Of a stretch of DNA of 64,000 nucleotides, positions 17,690-27,509 are shown in pieces. Within the stretch, counting starts at the first letter, position 1. Each line of letters starts with the position of its first letter. The notes under the pieces are model-generated. The model did not search any database. It was not told where the DNA came from and saw nothing but the letters and a program-made list of their open reading frames with translations. The position numbers and the translations under genes were made by a program. This DNA is from JAFGXF01 sp963732595 (GTDB taxonomy: Bacteria > Chloroflexota > Anaerolineae > Anaerolineales > Anaerolineaceae). Location: contig CAVSZZ010000002.1 of NCBI GenBank assembly GCA_963732595.1, positions 1,116,001 through 1,180,000 on the forward strand. Reading direction: 5' to 3'.

Positions 17690-18304
17690 ATGAATGATGG
17701 ACCTGATGAAATTGAAGTCAAGTTCTACCTGAGTGGTCCTGAGGCATTCCTTGACCGGCTTACAAATATCGGGGCATGTTTAAAGCGTGGACGTTGCCAT
17801 GAGATTAATACCCTTTTTGATGATGTGGCCGGCACCCTTCAAGCATCGAGGCGGATCTTACGCTTACGCAAGGATGAGCAGAGCATTTTAACCTACAAGG
17901 GAGCGGGAGAAGAAATCGGCGGCGTGATATCCCGGCGGGAGATAGAGGTGGTTGTCTCGGACTTTAACGCTGCCAGTGATCTTCTGCTTGGCCTGGGTTA
18001 TCACGCCTTCATGAAATATGAAAAATTTCGAGTAACATATGATTTTAATGATTGTGAGGTTGTGCTGGATGAATTACCTTATGGTTGGTTCTGTGAGATT
18101 GAAGGGGTGGAGCCTCAAGAAATTCAGACAACTGCCAGAAAAATGGGATTGCGCTGGGAAGCCAGGATTCTTAAAAGTTACAGGATTCTTTTTGAGGAAT
18201 GGAAACAGGATAGGGATATAACCTTCCCCGACCTGACATTCGACAATTTCAAAAGCATTATTGTGACTCCGGAGGATTTGGGCGTAATACCGGCAGATGT
18301 GTAA
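17690..18304 (+). CDS. CYTH domain protein (class IV adenylate cyclase / triphosphatase fold)
   Basis: 204 residues. The CYTH signature ExExK is 'EIEVKFYL' at residues 7-14. Alternating charged strands follow ('RRILRLRKDEQSILTYKG', 'SRREIEVVV', 'KYEKFRVTYDF', 'EVVLDELPYGWFCEIEG'), forming the tunnel that binds triphosphate and metal. Members act as adenylate cyclases, thiamine triphosphatases or inorganic triphosphatases; the sequence alone does not decide. GAGG 5 nt before the ATG supports the start. It lies 39 nt after the glycosyltransferase gene. Confidence 0.85.
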   Translation: MNDGPDEIEVKFYLSGPEAFLDRLTNIGACLKRGRCHEINTLFDDVAGTLQASRRILRLRKDEQSILTYKGAGEEIGGVISRREIEVVVSDFNAASDLLLGLGYHAFMKYEKFRVTYDFNDCEVVLDELPYGWFCEIEGVEPQEIQTTARKMGLRWEARILKSYRILFEEWKQDRDITFPDLTFDNFKSIIVTPEDLGVIPADV

Positions 18305-18326
18305 CTCGAGCCATCTGCAGTGAAAA

Positions 18327-19193
18327 TCACCTTAAAAGGTGAAGCGGCCCATGATTGTTAGATTGCCATTTTAGGAGGTGAACGGCTATTTCTTCACCGA
18401 TCAGAGTCGGCAGGAGGCGTCGCATATTTTCGGGTGCGCTCGTGGAGAAAAGCGATTCTTGCCCCTTTTTAGTTTCCAGGTTTAGAAGATGTTTTTCTTC
18501 CAGTAGCCGTTTGGTTTGACGGGCGATCGCTGGCGCTGGATCAACGACGTCAACATCCACGCCGGCTATCTCCCTGATCAATGGGATCACAAAGGGGTAG
18601 TGGGTGCATCCCAGCACAATCGTATCAACGCCTTGCTCCAACATCGGGTGAATGGCGGCTTCTAAAATCCGGCGTGTGTCAGGTGTGTTTAACGCGCCCT
18701 TTTCGATCTGTGAGACCAACCCGGGACAGGTGTTTTCGAAAACTTTGACATCCTTTGCAAATCGTTCAAGCACGGAAGCGTACAATTCGCTCTGAAAAGT
18801 CGCCTGGGTTGCCAGGACGCCCACGCGCCGGGTATGCGTAGTTTGGGCGGCTGGTTTCACCGCTGGCTCCATGCCAACAAAGGTATGGTCGGGATACTTT
18901 TCGCGAAGAAAGTGCAAAGCAGCAGCAGATGCGGTATTGCATGCGATAACCGTTAATTTGACTTTATTGGCGAGAAAGAAACGCAGGATTGCATCTGAAT
19001 ACAGGCGAATTTCCTCACGCGTCCGGGTACCGTAAGGGACGTGAGCTTGATCGGCAATATACAGAATATTTTCAGAGGGGAGCAAAAGCCGAATCTGATG
19101 AAAGATGGAAAGGCCACCCACACCGGAATCAAAAACCCCAAGTGGGTTGACTGACTGAGCTTGCGTTGAAGGGTTAGGAGTGTGTTTGTCCAC
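18327..19193 (-). CDS. murI: Glutamate racemase
   Basis: 288 residues; converts L- to D-glutamate for peptidoglycan. Substrate and cysteine motifs: 'GVFDSGVGGLSIFHQI' (Asp/Ser of the first site), 'VPYGTRTREEI', catalytic cysteine 1 in 'VIACNTASAAAL' and cysteine 2 in 'TIVLGCTHYPFVIPLI'. Its start lies 20 nt inside the preceding amidotransferase-like gene, so the two are probably co-transcribed. Confidence 0.95.
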   Translation of the reverse strand: MDKHTPNPSTQAQSVNPLGVFDSGVGGLSIFHQIRLLLPSENILYIADQAHVPYGTRTREEIRLYSDAILRFFLANKVKLTVIACNTASAAALHFLREKYPDHTFVGMEPAVKPAAQTTHTRRVGVLATQATFQSELYASVLERFAKDVKVFENTCPGLVSQIEKGALNTPDTRRILEAAIHPMLEQGVDTIVLGCTHYPFVIPLIREIAGVDVDVVDPAPAIARQTKRLLEEKHLLNLETKKGQESLFSTSAPENMRRLLPTLIGEEIAVHLLKWQSNNHGPLHLLR

Positions 19194-19888
19194 AGCTGTG
19201 AATGAAATTACTGAACAGGTTTCGTGTTGGTTGTTGATCGGTCAACCATTCTGGATGCCATTGTACAGCCAATCCGAATCGGTGACCAGTCAGTTGGAAG
19301 GCTTCAATAAGGCCGTCTGGTGATCGGGCAATTGGCAACAGGTCTTTGCCGGGGATCCGAATCCCTTGATGATGGAGGCTGTTCACAGAAAATTGAGGGG
19401 AAAAACCGGCCTCCAGTAATGGATTATAAAGATCCATAGACACCTTGTGAGCTAACAAACTTCGCGAAGGATGCCAATCATGAGGTATGCTTCCGTCTTT
19501 TTGCTGTGAAAGATCGCGAAACAAGCTGCCGCCCCGGGCAACATTGATCAGTTGTAGTCCCCGGCAGATGCCAAGGAAGGGTATATCTCCTTCAATGACC
19601 CGGGAAAAAATCTCAATCTCTAGACTATCGCGTTGATCATCAACCCCTGCGGCGAACTCGGTTTGGGTGTCACCATACATGCCGGGGTTGATGTCGCCTC
19701 CCCCACTGAAAAGGACCCCATCCAATTGTGGAAATAATCCTTTAAAGTTGGCTGAAGTGATCGCGGTGGGGATGCCGCCGGCCTGTCGAATAGCCCGGTA
19801 ATAAACCTCATAGTTCAGAAAAGCATGAAGAGTCAGGGGGTGATCCTCGATTGGATGGTTGAGTGATGCCGATAGTTGGCAGGGTCAT
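19174..19888 (-). CDS. Gamma-glutamyl-GABA hydrolase-like (class I glutamine amidotransferase, C26; frame broken)
   Basis: About 237 residues when joined. ATG 19888 opens 'MTLPTIGITQPS'; after one surplus base near 19851 the next frame continues 'IEDHPLTLHAFLNYEVYYRA' and 'GVLFSGGGDINPGMYGD'. The nucleophile elbow is 'FLGICRGLQLINVARGG' (Cys), with the catalytic His-x-Glu as 'QWHPEW'. PuuD-type enzymes hydrolyse gamma-glutamyl compounds. Overlap with murI suggests a glutamate-linked function, which is inference. Confidence 0.82.
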
Positions 19889-19897
19889 ATGGGTATG

Positions 19898-19923
19898 AAA
19901 AAGGCGCAACCGCAGGTTGCGCC
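19898..19923 (-). terminator. Intrinsic terminator of rplS
   Basis: Nine-bp stem GGCGCAACC/GGTTGCGCC (19903-19911, 19915-19923) with a 3-nt loop, followed on the minus strand by five T (19902-19898). It lies 14 nt after the rplS stop. Confidence 0.85.
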
Positions 19924-19936
19924 TGTACCAGCTTGA

Positions 19937-20284
19937 TCAGGAGAATTTTTGTTTGAGCCTGGCGCTCTTGCCCGTGCGACCGCGCAAGAAGAAAAGGCGG
20001 GCTTTACGGACCTTGGTGTGGCGTTCGACAACCACCTTGTCGATCCTGGGAGAGCGCAACAGGAATGTGCGTTCGACACCAATACCGTTACTGGCAATAC
20101 GCCGAACAGTGAAGCTGGCACTATTGCCGGAACTTCGGACATAGAGAACAGTGCCCTTGAATTCCTGGATACGCTCGCGATTACCTTCGCGAATCTTGAC
20201 ATGCACACTGACCGCATCGCCCGGATACAGCTCGGGAATGTTGGTGTTGGCGGGTGCTTCAATTGATTTGATCAACTCACTCAT
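19937..20284 (-). CDS. rplS: 50S ribosomal protein L19
   Basis: 115 residues, family length. Conserved blocks: 'PELYPGDAVSVHVKIREGNR', 'IQEFKGTVLYVRSSG', 'FTVRRIASNGIGVERTFLLR' and 'IDKVVVERHTKVRKARLFFL'. L19 sits at the 30S-50S interface. AGGAAG lies upstream of the ATG. Monocistronic, with its own promoter region and terminator. The usual neighbours trmD and rimM are not here. Confidence 0.97.
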   Translation of the reverse strand: MSELIKSIEAPANTNIPELYPGDAVSVHVKIREGNRERIQEFKGTVLYVRSSGNSASFTVRRIASNGIGVERTFLLRSPRIDKVVVERHTKVRKARLFFLRGRTGKSARLKQKFS

Positions 20285-20340
20285 AACGTCACTTCCTGAA
20301 AAGAGAAAGATTACCTGTCCCGAAGAAACAGCGAAAGCGG

Positions 20341-20360
20341 ATTATATCACCGGGATTATA
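20341..20360 (-). promoter_or_regulatory. Tandem -10 boxes upstream of rplS
   Basis: Two TATAAT hexamers on the minus strand, at 20346-20341 and 20360-20355, 57-76 nt before the rplS ATG. Clear -35 boxes were not assigned. Confidence 0.45.
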
Positions 20361-20514
20361 TTCCGTAAAGAGTAATTCCATGTTATACTTGCGCAGTTTG
20401 CGCTTCGGTGCAAACCATCCTATTACACACGCATCCAGACCTACCCTGCGTGCCCACATTGTGGGTGAGGGGCAGGAATGACGGAAGCGGTGGAAAAACG
20501 CAAAGGAGTAAGTT

Positions 20515-21405
20515 ATGGCAAGTGTCATTTCCATGAAGGCTTTATTGGAGAGCGGTGTTCATTTTGGACATCGCACAAATAAATGGAACCCACATATGCG
20601 TCCCTATATCTTTACGGAACGCAACGGGATCCATATTATTGACTTGCAGCAGACAGTCAAGTCATTCAACAGCGCTTATACTGTATTACGCGATTGTGTT
20701 TCAGAGGGCGGAACAGTCTTATTTGTCGGTACCAAGCGTCAGGCACAGGAAACCGTTAAAGAGGAAGCCATTCGCTGTGGGATGCCCTATGTGACTGAGC
20801 GGTGGCTGGGTGGTATGCTGACCAACTGGGTAACCATTTTCCAGCGTATCACAGAATTGGAACGTTTGGAAAAAATGCGTGACACGGGTGAATTCGAGCG
20901 CCTGACCAAAAAGGAAGGCTTATTGCTTGAACGGGCCATCAAACGCCTTGATATCCGTCTAAGTGGTGTGCGCAACCTGAAACGATTGCCGGATATGCTC
21001 TTCATTGTCGATGTAAATCGAGAAGAGACCGCAGTGCATGAAGCCAACCTGACGGGTATTCCAATCGTGGCTCTGGTCGATACCAATTGTGATCCGGGCG
21101 GTGTGGATTATGTCATTCCTTCAAATGATGATGCTATCCGCGCGATTAAGCTGCTGGTTGCCAAGATTGCGGATGCCGTCATCGAGGGCAAATCCATGCG
21201 CAAGGATGATATCCTTGAGGGTGAGCCTGGCACTCCAGCTGATGTTGAAGCCACAACCTCAAGTGAACACCCCAAGATCGACCTTGAAGATGGCAAACCA
21301 GACGCCGATCTATTCGGTGCAGCGACCCTGGCAAAATTGAGCGTGGCCGCCGCCGAGGAAATTATTGACGAACCGGAAAGTAGTTCCGAAGAAGAAGAAA
21401 AATAG
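20515..21405 (+). CDS. rpsB: 30S ribosomal protein S2
   Basis: 296 residues. Characteristic S2 blocks: 'MKALLESGVHFGHRTNKWNP', 'GTVLFVGTKRQAQETVKEEA', 'RWLGGMLTNWVTIFQRI' and 'VALVDTNCDPGGVDYVIPSN'. The C-terminus extends about 50 residues into an acidic tail ('EPESSSEEEEK'), a little longer than E. coli S2. AAAGGAG lies 6 nt upstream of the ATG. The about 130-nt leader before it contains short inverted repeats (such as CCCACA/TGTGGG at 20456-20466) and could host S2 autoregulation, but this was not resolved. First gene of rpsB-tsf. Confidence 0.97.
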   Translation: MASVISMKALLESGVHFGHRTNKWNPHMRPYIFTERNGIHIIDLQQTVKSFNSAYTVLRDCVSEGGTVLFVGTKRQAQETVKEEAIRCGMPYVTERWLGGMLTNWVTIFQRITELERLEKMRDTGEFERLTKKEGLLLERAIKRLDIRLSGVRNLKRLPDMLFIVDVNREETAVHEANLTGIPIVALVDTNCDPGGVDYVIPSNDDAIRAIKLLVAKIADAVIEGKSMRKDDILEGEPGTPADVEATTSSEHPKIDLEDGKPDADLFGAATLAKLSVAAAEEIIDEPESSSEEEEK

Positions 21406-21420
21406 ACAGCAGAGAGCTAT

Positions 21421-22026
21421 ATGATGGCAATTACAACTGAGATGGTAAAAAAATTGCGCGAAGCGACCAATGCCGGGATTCTGGATTGTCGCAATGCGCT
21501 TGAACAATCTGATGGCGATTTTGACAAAGCGGTCGATAACTTGCGAGAAAAGGGCCTGGCTCAGGCTGCCAAACGTGCCTCCCGGGTCGCTCACGATGGC
21601 GTTGTTGAACTGTATTCTCACGGCAATGGGCGTGTGGGTGTCATGCTTGAGGTAAATTGTGAAACAGATTTTGTGGGTCGTTCCGAGGCCTTTCGTAAAC
21701 TCGCTCATGAATTGGCGCTTCAGATTGCTGCCAGTTCACCTCTATGTATCCGCGAGGAGGATTTGCCCGCGGAAGCACTTGAGCACGAGCGGGAGATCGC
21801 TACCGCCAAGGCACGTGAAGATGGCAAACCCGATAATGTCATTCCGAAGATCGTTGAAGGATATATCGAAAAGTATAAAAATGAGGTTGTCCTGCTACGA
21901 CAACCCTACATTCGCGACGAGAGCATGACCATTCAGGACCTGGTCAACCAGGTGGTAGTCAGTATTGGAGAAAACCTGGTCATCCGACGGTTTGTCCGTT
22001 GGGCACTCGGCGAAGAATCTGAATAG
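21421..22026 (+). CDS. tsf: Elongation factor Ts
   Basis: 201 residues, the short EF-Ts form. N-terminal UBA-like domain 'MVKKLREATNAGILDCRNAL', then the TDFV motif 'EVNCETDFVGRSEAFRKLAH' that contacts EF-Tu, and 'VLLRQPYIRDESMTIQDLV' in the C-terminal core. ATG 21421 and 21424 are both possible starts. It regenerates EF-Tu-GTP. 15 nt after rpsB and ended by a strong terminator. Confidence 0.97.
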   Translation: MMAITTEMVKKLREATNAGILDCRNALEQSDGDFDKAVDNLREKGLAQAAKRASRVAHDGVVELYSHGNGRVGVMLEVNCETDFVGRSEAFRKLAHELALQIAASSPLCIREEDLPAEALEHEREIATAKAREDGKPDNVIPKIVEGYIEKYKNEVVLLRQPYIRDESMTIQDLVNQVVVSIGENLVIRRFVRWALGEESE

Positions 22027-22033
22027 ACTATGA

Positions 22034-22061
22034 GACCAACCGCAAGGTTGGTCTTTTTTTT
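22034..22061 (+). terminator. Intrinsic terminator of rpsB-tsf
   Basis: GACCAACC-gcaa-GGTTGGTC (22034-22053) followed by eight T (22054-22061). Separates tsf from pyrH. Confidence 0.92.
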
Positions 22062-22077
22062 GCATCGCTCAAGGCGA

Positions 22078-22083
22078 TATAAT
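22078..22083 (+). promoter_or_regulatory. -10 box of pyrH
   Basis: TATAAT directly after the rpsB-tsf terminator, 37 nt before the pyrH ATG. It implies that pyrH has its own promoter. Confidence 0.5.
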
Positions 22084-22119
22084 ATGGGCAGATCGTCTAC
22101 CAATGAGATTGGAGAAACC

Positions 22120-22836
22120 ATGGCTGACATCAAGTACCATCGCATTTTACTCAAGCTGGGTGGGGAGGCACTGACCGGAACTGGCGGTACGGGTATAGAT
22201 CCTCAAAGTGCAGATGGCATTGCACAGCGGATCAAGGAAGTCCGCGAGTTGGGGGTAGATGTGGCGATCGTTATCGGGGCTGGAAATCTGTGGCGAGGAC
22301 GCGTGGGTCTTGAGTTGGGGATGGATCGTGCCACGGCCGATTATATGGGGATGCTTGCTACTGTGATGAATGCGCTGGCACTCATGGATGCTCTGGAGAG
22401 CATCGGTGTGATCACGCGTGTGCAATCGGCAATTGAAATGCATGCGGTAGCCGAGCCGTATATCCGTCGACGTGCGATCCGGCACCTTGAAAAGGGACGT
22501 GTCGTCATCTTCGGAGGAGGAACTGGTAACCCCTATTTTTCAACCGACACAGCTGCAGCGCTGCGTGCCATGGAGATTGGTGCAGATGTACTGATCAAGG
22601 CCACTAAAGTGGATGGCGTTTATGACAAAGACCCTGTGACGAACAAGGATGCCAAGCTTTTCAGACAATTGACTTATATCGAGACCCTTAACCGGCGACT
22701 TGAGGTCATGGATAGTACTGCCGTTTCGTTATGCATGGAAAATAAGCTCCCGATCGTAGTTCTCAACTTGTGGGATCCCAAAGCATTGAAAAATGCCCTG
22801 CTGGGTAAACGTGTGGGGACGCTTGTATCAGCATAA
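22120..22836 (+). CDS. pyrH: UMP kinase
   Basis: 238 residues; phosphorylates UMP to UDP. Amino-acid-kinase fold motifs: 'RILLKLGGEALTGTGG', 'DVAIVIGAGNLWRG', 'RATADYMGMLATVMNALAL', 'GGTGNPYFSTDTAAALRAME' and 'KATKVDGVYDKDPVTNKDA'. ATG 22120 has GGAG upstream; the frame is open further back but that part lies in the promoter region. The usual partner frr is absent; a VanW gene follows. Confidence 0.96.
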   Translation: MADIKYHRILLKLGGEALTGTGGTGIDPQSADGIAQRIKEVRELGVDVAIVIGAGNLWRGRVGLELGMDRATADYMGMLATVMNALALMDALESIGVITRVQSAIEMHAVAEPYIRRRAIRHLEKGRVVIFGGGTGNPYFSTDTAAALRAMEIGADVLIKATKVDGVYDKDPVTNKDAKLFRQLTYIETLNRRLEVMDSTAVSLCMENKLPIVVLNLWDPKALKNALLGKRVGTLVSA

Positions 22837-22922
22837 CAGCCGCTCTCATCTTTTCTGTGATCAGTGATTCTTAGTTATCTTTAACATCTCAGATCGCGAG
22901 ATGGAATATCATTATCCCTGAT

Positions 22923-24786
22923 ATGCAACGAAATAACCCGGGACTCGCCGAAAGTGTGAATTGGACTGGTACCCTGACACAAAAATTTGCAATTGCCCTT
23001 GCAGCGTTCTTTGTGACAGTGGGGGGAATCATGTTGGTGGTAACCATTATGGTCCACTTGCTGTATAGTGAGCGTATTCTGCCAGGGGTAACGGCATACG
23101 GATTGGTATTGGGCGGAAGAACACAAGCTGAAGCGGAAATCCTATTGCAGCAAGCAGCAACCTATCCGGAACAGGGACGCGTGGTACTGAAAGTCGGAGA
23201 AAAGAGCTGGGTGGCGAAGCCGGCTGATTTGGGAATGAGGTTTGATTACCGGTTAACAGCTCAGAATGCCTATCTGGTTGGCCGGGGGAGGTCTTTTATC
23301 GGTTGGCTGATCGATCCGCTTTTTGCGCTTATGGCAGGTTATCCTGTCGCGCCTGTATTGGTCTACGATGAGAAGATGGCTGAGCAATACCTTCATGGAG
23401 TGGCGGCCCTGGTTGATCAGCTCACCATTGAAGCCGCCATCCGTATTAACGGCACAACAGTTGAACTGATCCCAGGGCAGGTTGGCAGAAGTCTGGATAT
23501 CATTATGGCATTGATTGAACTGGACTCCAGTCTGTCAAGCTTGAAGGATTTTTCCATAGTCCTTCCGGTGATTGAATCACCACCCGTCATATTGGATGCG
23601 CGGGAACAAGCTGCGATCGCTCAGAAAATTCTTTTTTCACCGCTTTCGCTCGCCATGCCTGAAGGGCAAGGGGATGTAGGTCCTTGGGTAATTACTGTGG
23701 ATGATCTAGCGAAAATGTTGGTGATCAGACGTGAGGAAAATGGACCTCTGGCAAGTTATGCGATCTCGCTTGATCAGAATCTCTTGCGGGAGTACCTGGC
23801 TGGGATTGAAAAAACCATCAATAGGGACATGGAAAATGCCCGCTTCATATTCAATGATGATACTCGGCAGTTGGATCTCGAGAAATCCGCAGTGGTCGGT
23901 CGCCACCTCGATATTGAAACGAATCTAGCCACCATTACCGATAGATTGTTATCTGGCCAGCATGCAATTTCCCTGACTATCGAGATGGATACACCTGCCG
24001 TTCTGGATGATGCCACAGCCGACCTTCTGAATATACATGAGTTGCTCTGGGCTGAGACTTCTTACTTTTATGGTTCATCACCGGAGCGTATTCAAAACAT
24101 CAAGGCAGCGGCCAGCCGGTTTCATGGTTTATTGGTGGCACCGGGCGCCACATTTTCGATGTCCGATGCTCTGGGTGATATCAGCCTGGATAATGGTTAT
24201 GCAGAAGCACTGATCATATTTGGAGATCAGACGATCAGCGGAATTGGCGGGGGAGTCTGTCAAGTTTCCACTACCCTGTTCCGTACTGCTTTTCATGCTG
24301 GCTTGCCGATCCTGGAAAGGCATGCACATGCCTACCGGGTTTCTTATTATGAGCAGCGACCGAGCGGCGGCAACGACCCGAATTTGGCTGGATTGGATGC
24401 CACCGTATATGTCCCGATCGTCGATCTTAAGTTCATAAATGACACCCAATCTTGGCTTCTGATGGAAACTTATGTGCGCAGCTCTTCCATAACCTGGAAG
24501 TTTTATTCCACCTCTGACGGGCGAAGCGTCGAATGGCAAACAACCGGACCGGTAAACCTGGTTGAACCACCGGAACCCCTTTATCGTGAAAACTCCTGAG
24601 CTGGCAGAAAATGAGATCGACCAGATCGATTGGGAAGCCGAAGGCGCCGATGTCACAGTGATCAGATCTGTCTTCAGATCAGGTGTGTTGTTGTTCCAGG
24701 ACACATTCCGGACGCACTATTTGCCCTGGCAGGCGATATTTGAGTATGGTCCAGGCACCGAGGGAATCCCCACGCCCGAACCATAA
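22923..24786 (+). CDS. VanW family protein with peptidoglycan-binding-like repeats (frame broken near the end)
   Basis: About 620 residues when joined. N-terminal membrane anchor 'FAIALAAFFVTVGGIMLVVT', then two repeats of the type seen in YoaR/VanW proteins ('GVTAYGLVLGGRTQAEAEIL', 'AAIRINGTTVELIPGQVGR'). The VanW domain reads 'LVAPGATFSMSDALGDISLD', 'SGIGGGVCQVSTTLFRTAFH' and 'HAYRVSYYEQRPSGGNDPN'. The main frame stops after 'EPLYRENS'; with one base fewer near 24594 it continues 'PELAENEIDQIDWEAEGADV' for about 60 residues, a beta-rich tail that VanW proteins often have. The cell-wall role is inferred; its exact activity is not known. Confidence 0.82.
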
Positions 24787-24847
24787 TTATGCCTATGGTA
24801 AAATCCATAAGTTGTTTTTGGAAAACAACCCCCAAATGGAGGTCATG

Positions 24848-25069
24848 ATGGTCAACAAAGATTTACTGGAGATTCTCAGGTGCCCGGCTTGCGTCAGGGA
24901 AAAGGAAGGGAAATTACAGCTTTATAAAGAAGCCTGGTTAATCTGTACGGATTGCGATCGCAAGTATCCCATCAGTAACGATATTCCAGTCATGTTGATA
25001 CCTGAAGGTGATAAGTGGCAGAAAGTCAAGAAAGAGTCACTGCCGATACCGCCCCCTGACCTTAAGTGA
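24848..25069 (+). CDS. Trm112-like zinc-ribbon protein
   Basis: 73 residues starting 'MVNKDLLEILRCPACVREKE', with the second knuckle 'LICTDCDRKYPISNDIPVML': the CxxC...CxxC Trm112/YcaR layout. GGAGG at 24838-24842 suits ATG 24848; ATG 24845 and 24836 are alternatives. Such proteins often act as activators of methyltransferases; the partner is not evident here. Confidence 0.82.
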   Translation: MVNKDLLEILRCPACVREKEGKLQLYKEAWLICTDCDRKYPISNDIPVMLIPEGDKWQKVKKESLPIPPPDLK

Positions 25070-25160
25070 TCAAACCGCAGGAACCCCCTTGCATCTGGTA
25101 TGCTTATTGCATCACTGGATGAGACTTGATATCCCTATTCAAAATGAGCAACGAGACACT

Positions 25161-26552
25161 ATGAAACGAGCCAGGAACAGAGCACCTCGAATAACCCTCC
25201 CGCAGGACGGGCTGACACGGGTATTACTTATTCTCTTTGTAGTAGTGGGAATTGCCACTGCTGTTGTGGCTTTTATTGCCGTACGGTATGTCACAGCAAC
25301 ACAGAATATGATTGCCCTTCCAGGAGATCCGGTGGTCTCTTCTTCCGGTGGGACTGCTACAGGACCATTGCTGCAAGCCAATACCGGACCAACCCCCCGT
25401 CCATGGGACGGCGTCAGCCGGGTGAATATGTTAATGATGGGGCTGGATGCGCGTGATTGGGAGCAGGGTGAGGTTCCAAGAACCGATACCATGATCCTTT
25501 TCACGGTTGATCCATTGACCTTGACCGCTGGCATGCTATCCATACCTCGTGATTTATGGGTGAACATACCAGGATACGATTATGGCAAGATCAATACGGC
25601 CTACTATCTCGGCGAGATCAACCAGCTTCCAGGTGGTGGTCCGGGTCTTGCAGTGAAGACAGTTGAGGAACTGCTGGGTGTTCCGATTAACTATTATGCT
25701 CAAATTGATTTCGATGCTTTTGTAAAATTCATAGATGATATTGACGGATTGCCGATAGAGATCACTGAAACAATCACACTGGAAACAATCGGCAACTACA
25801 ATGAACAGACATTTGAACCGGGGTCGTATACTTTACCCGGCAAGTGGGCTCTTGCGTATGTCCGGGATCGTAAAGGGGCTGGTGGTGATTTTGAAAGACA
25901 ACAACATCAGCAACAAGCCATCATTGCCATTCGCAATCAAATTCTTGAATGGGATCAAATGCCCAAGTTGATTGCGAATGCCCCGACGATCTATGCAGAC
26001 CTTTCATCTGGAATTCACACAAACCTGTCGCTGGATCAGATCGTTCAATTTGCGTTACTGATGCAGCAGGTACCCCTGGACAATATTAAACAGGGATATA
26101 TTGGCACCGACACCGTGGAGTTTGGTACCTCTCCGGATGGACTGGATATATTGATCCCGATCCCTGATAAAATTCGTATTGTCCGGGATGAGATATTCAC
26201 AGTAAGCGGTCCGGTTGCGCCAGTGGAAATATCAACAGATCCAACTGAGCTCATGAAAGCTGAGAAAGCTCGAGTATCCATTCTCAATGGAACCGCCACA
26301 GGTGGTCTGGCTGGGAGGACCGGGGACTTTCTGATCGGATTGGGTGTCAATGTGACTGAGGTTGGCGATGGGCAAGCACAGGGCGCCACAACCATGATCA
26401 TTTATTCTGCTAAGCCGTACACAGCCGCATATCTGGCACAATTGATGAATATTCCAACAAGCTTGATCTTGAATCGGTACGATCCTAATGCAACCATTGA
26501 TATCCAAATCATACTGGGAAACGATTGGGCAGCCAATAACAATATCCCGTAA
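25161..26552 (+). CDS. LytR-CpsA-Psr family glycopolymer transferase
   Basis: 463 residues from ATG 25161. Membrane helix 'VLLILFVVVGIATAVVAFIA', then the LCP domain: 'RTDTMILFTVDPLTLTAGML', 'SIPRDLWVNIPGYDYGKINT' (conserved Arg/Asp region that binds the lipid pyrophosphate), 'GLPIEITETITLE' and 'LAYVRDRKGAGGDFERQQHQ'. The C-terminus has a LytR_C domain ('RVSILNGTATGGLAGRTGDF'). The family attaches anionic glycopolymers to peptidoglycan outside the membrane. Monocistronic, with a terminator after it. Confidence 0.92.
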   Translation: MKRARNRAPRITLPQDGLTRVLLILFVVVGIATAVVAFIAVRYVTATQNMIALPGDPVVSSSGGTATGPLLQANTGPTPRPWDGVSRVNMLMMGLDARDWEQGEVPRTDTMILFTVDPLTLTAGMLSIPRDLWVNIPGYDYGKINTAYYLGEINQLPGGGPGLAVKTVEELLGVPINYYAQIDFDAFVKFIDDIDGLPIEITETITLETIGNYNEQTFEPGSYTLPGKWALAYVRDRKGAGGDFERQQHQQQAIIAIRNQILEWDQMPKLIANAPTIYADLSSGIHTNLSLDQIVQFALLMQQVPLDNIKQGYIGTDTVEFGTSPDGLDILIPIPDKIRIVRDEIFTVSGPVAPVEISTDPTELMKAEKARVSILNGTATGGLAGRTGDFLIGLGVNVTEVGDGQAQGATTMIIYSAKPYTAAYLAQLMNIPTSLILNRYDPNATIDIQIILGNDWAANNNIP

Positions 26553-26570
26553 ATAACTGACAGTTTACAT

Positions 26571-26613
26571 TAACACCTGGCATGCAAATGATTGCCAGGT
26601 GTTATTATTTATT
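26571..26613 (+). terminator. Hairpin terminator after the LCP gene
   Basis: 12-bp stem TAACACCTGGCA/TGCCAGGTGTTA (26571-26582, 26593-26604) with a 10-nt loop, followed by TTATTTATT. Confidence 0.75.
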
Positions 26614-26663
26614 GATAGTGAATATAATTAGCGCCCAGGTAATAGGATAAAGGGAAGGTCGGA

Positions 26664-27479
26664 ATGAACAACACAGCTGCCAGCGACTTATTCTTAGATG
26701 TCTCCAAGGTTCGAAAGATCTTGGTTGAATTTATCCGTAATGAGTTAACACGAACGAACTTCCAGCAGGTGGTCATTGGTCTTTCCGGTGGGCTTGATTC
26801 ATCACTGGCATGTTATCTGGCAGTTGAGGCGTTGGGAGCCGGACATGTGCTGGCGATCCGAATGCCTTATTCAAGCTCTTCTCCGGATTCCCTGGAACAT
26901 GCACAACTCGTGATTCAAGCTACCGGAGTTGAATCTCTAACGATCCCAATCTCAGGGATGGCAGATGCGTTGATTATGAGATACTCCAGAGATGGGTGCA
27001 TTTCGAAAGGGGAACATCATGGCCAGATCCAGGATGATCGTATTGTTCGACCAATCTGCTGCCAACAATGCGCTTGTGGTTGGAACCGGCAATAAAACTG
27101 AGATCCTATTGGGATACTCAACACTGTATGGTGATGCGGCCTGTGCTTTTAATCCATTGGGAGATCTGTATAAAACCCAGATTCGCCAACTGGCTCGTGC
27201 CATGGATTTGCCGGAGGTAATAATCCAAAAACCACCGTCTGCAGATTTATGGGTTGGACAAACAGATGAAGGCGAATTAGGTTTTACATACGACGAGGTG
27301 GATCAATTGCTTTACCTGCTGGTTGAGAAAGCACAAATCCATTGAGGAATGCGAGACTGGCAGGCTTCGACCGGAAATTCGTGGAACAGGTTCTGGCCAG
27401 AATCCGCCAGTATCGGTTCAAGCGGGTGATGCCGCCCATCGCTCAGATCACACAAGATGATGCCGGTCTGGATCTCTAA
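26664..27479 (+). CDS. nadE: NAD+ synthase (frame broken)
   Basis: About 271 residues when joined, ammonia-dependent NadE size. P-loop-like ATP pyrophosphatase motif 'VVIGLSGGLDSSLACYLAVE' and 'LAIRMPYSSSSPDS'. After a break near 26979 the next frame gives 'PEMGAFRKGNIMARSRMIVL', 'LVVGTGNKTEILLGYSTLYG' and 'PSADLWVGQTDEGELGFTYD'. After two further one-base breaks (about 27343 and 27363) the end reads 'AGFDRKFVEQVLARIRQYRF' and 'KRVMPPIAQITQ'. All shifts skip one base. Catalyses the last step of NAD synthesis. As an essential enzyme, the breaks are probably sequence errors. Confidence 0.87.
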
Positions 27480-27509
27480 ATTCGCCCACCGCGAGCCGGT
27501 ATACGAATA

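Noticed and set aside
20410..20514. Ribosomal-protein leader structure before rpsB
   Set aside because: Only short stems such as CCCACA/TGTGGG could be seen; no known S2-binding consensus could be confirmed by eye.
26979..27363. Programmed frameshifting in nadE and the other broken genes
   Set aside because: The sites lack slippery heptamers or release-factor-like contexts and share one error sign; sequence error is simpler.
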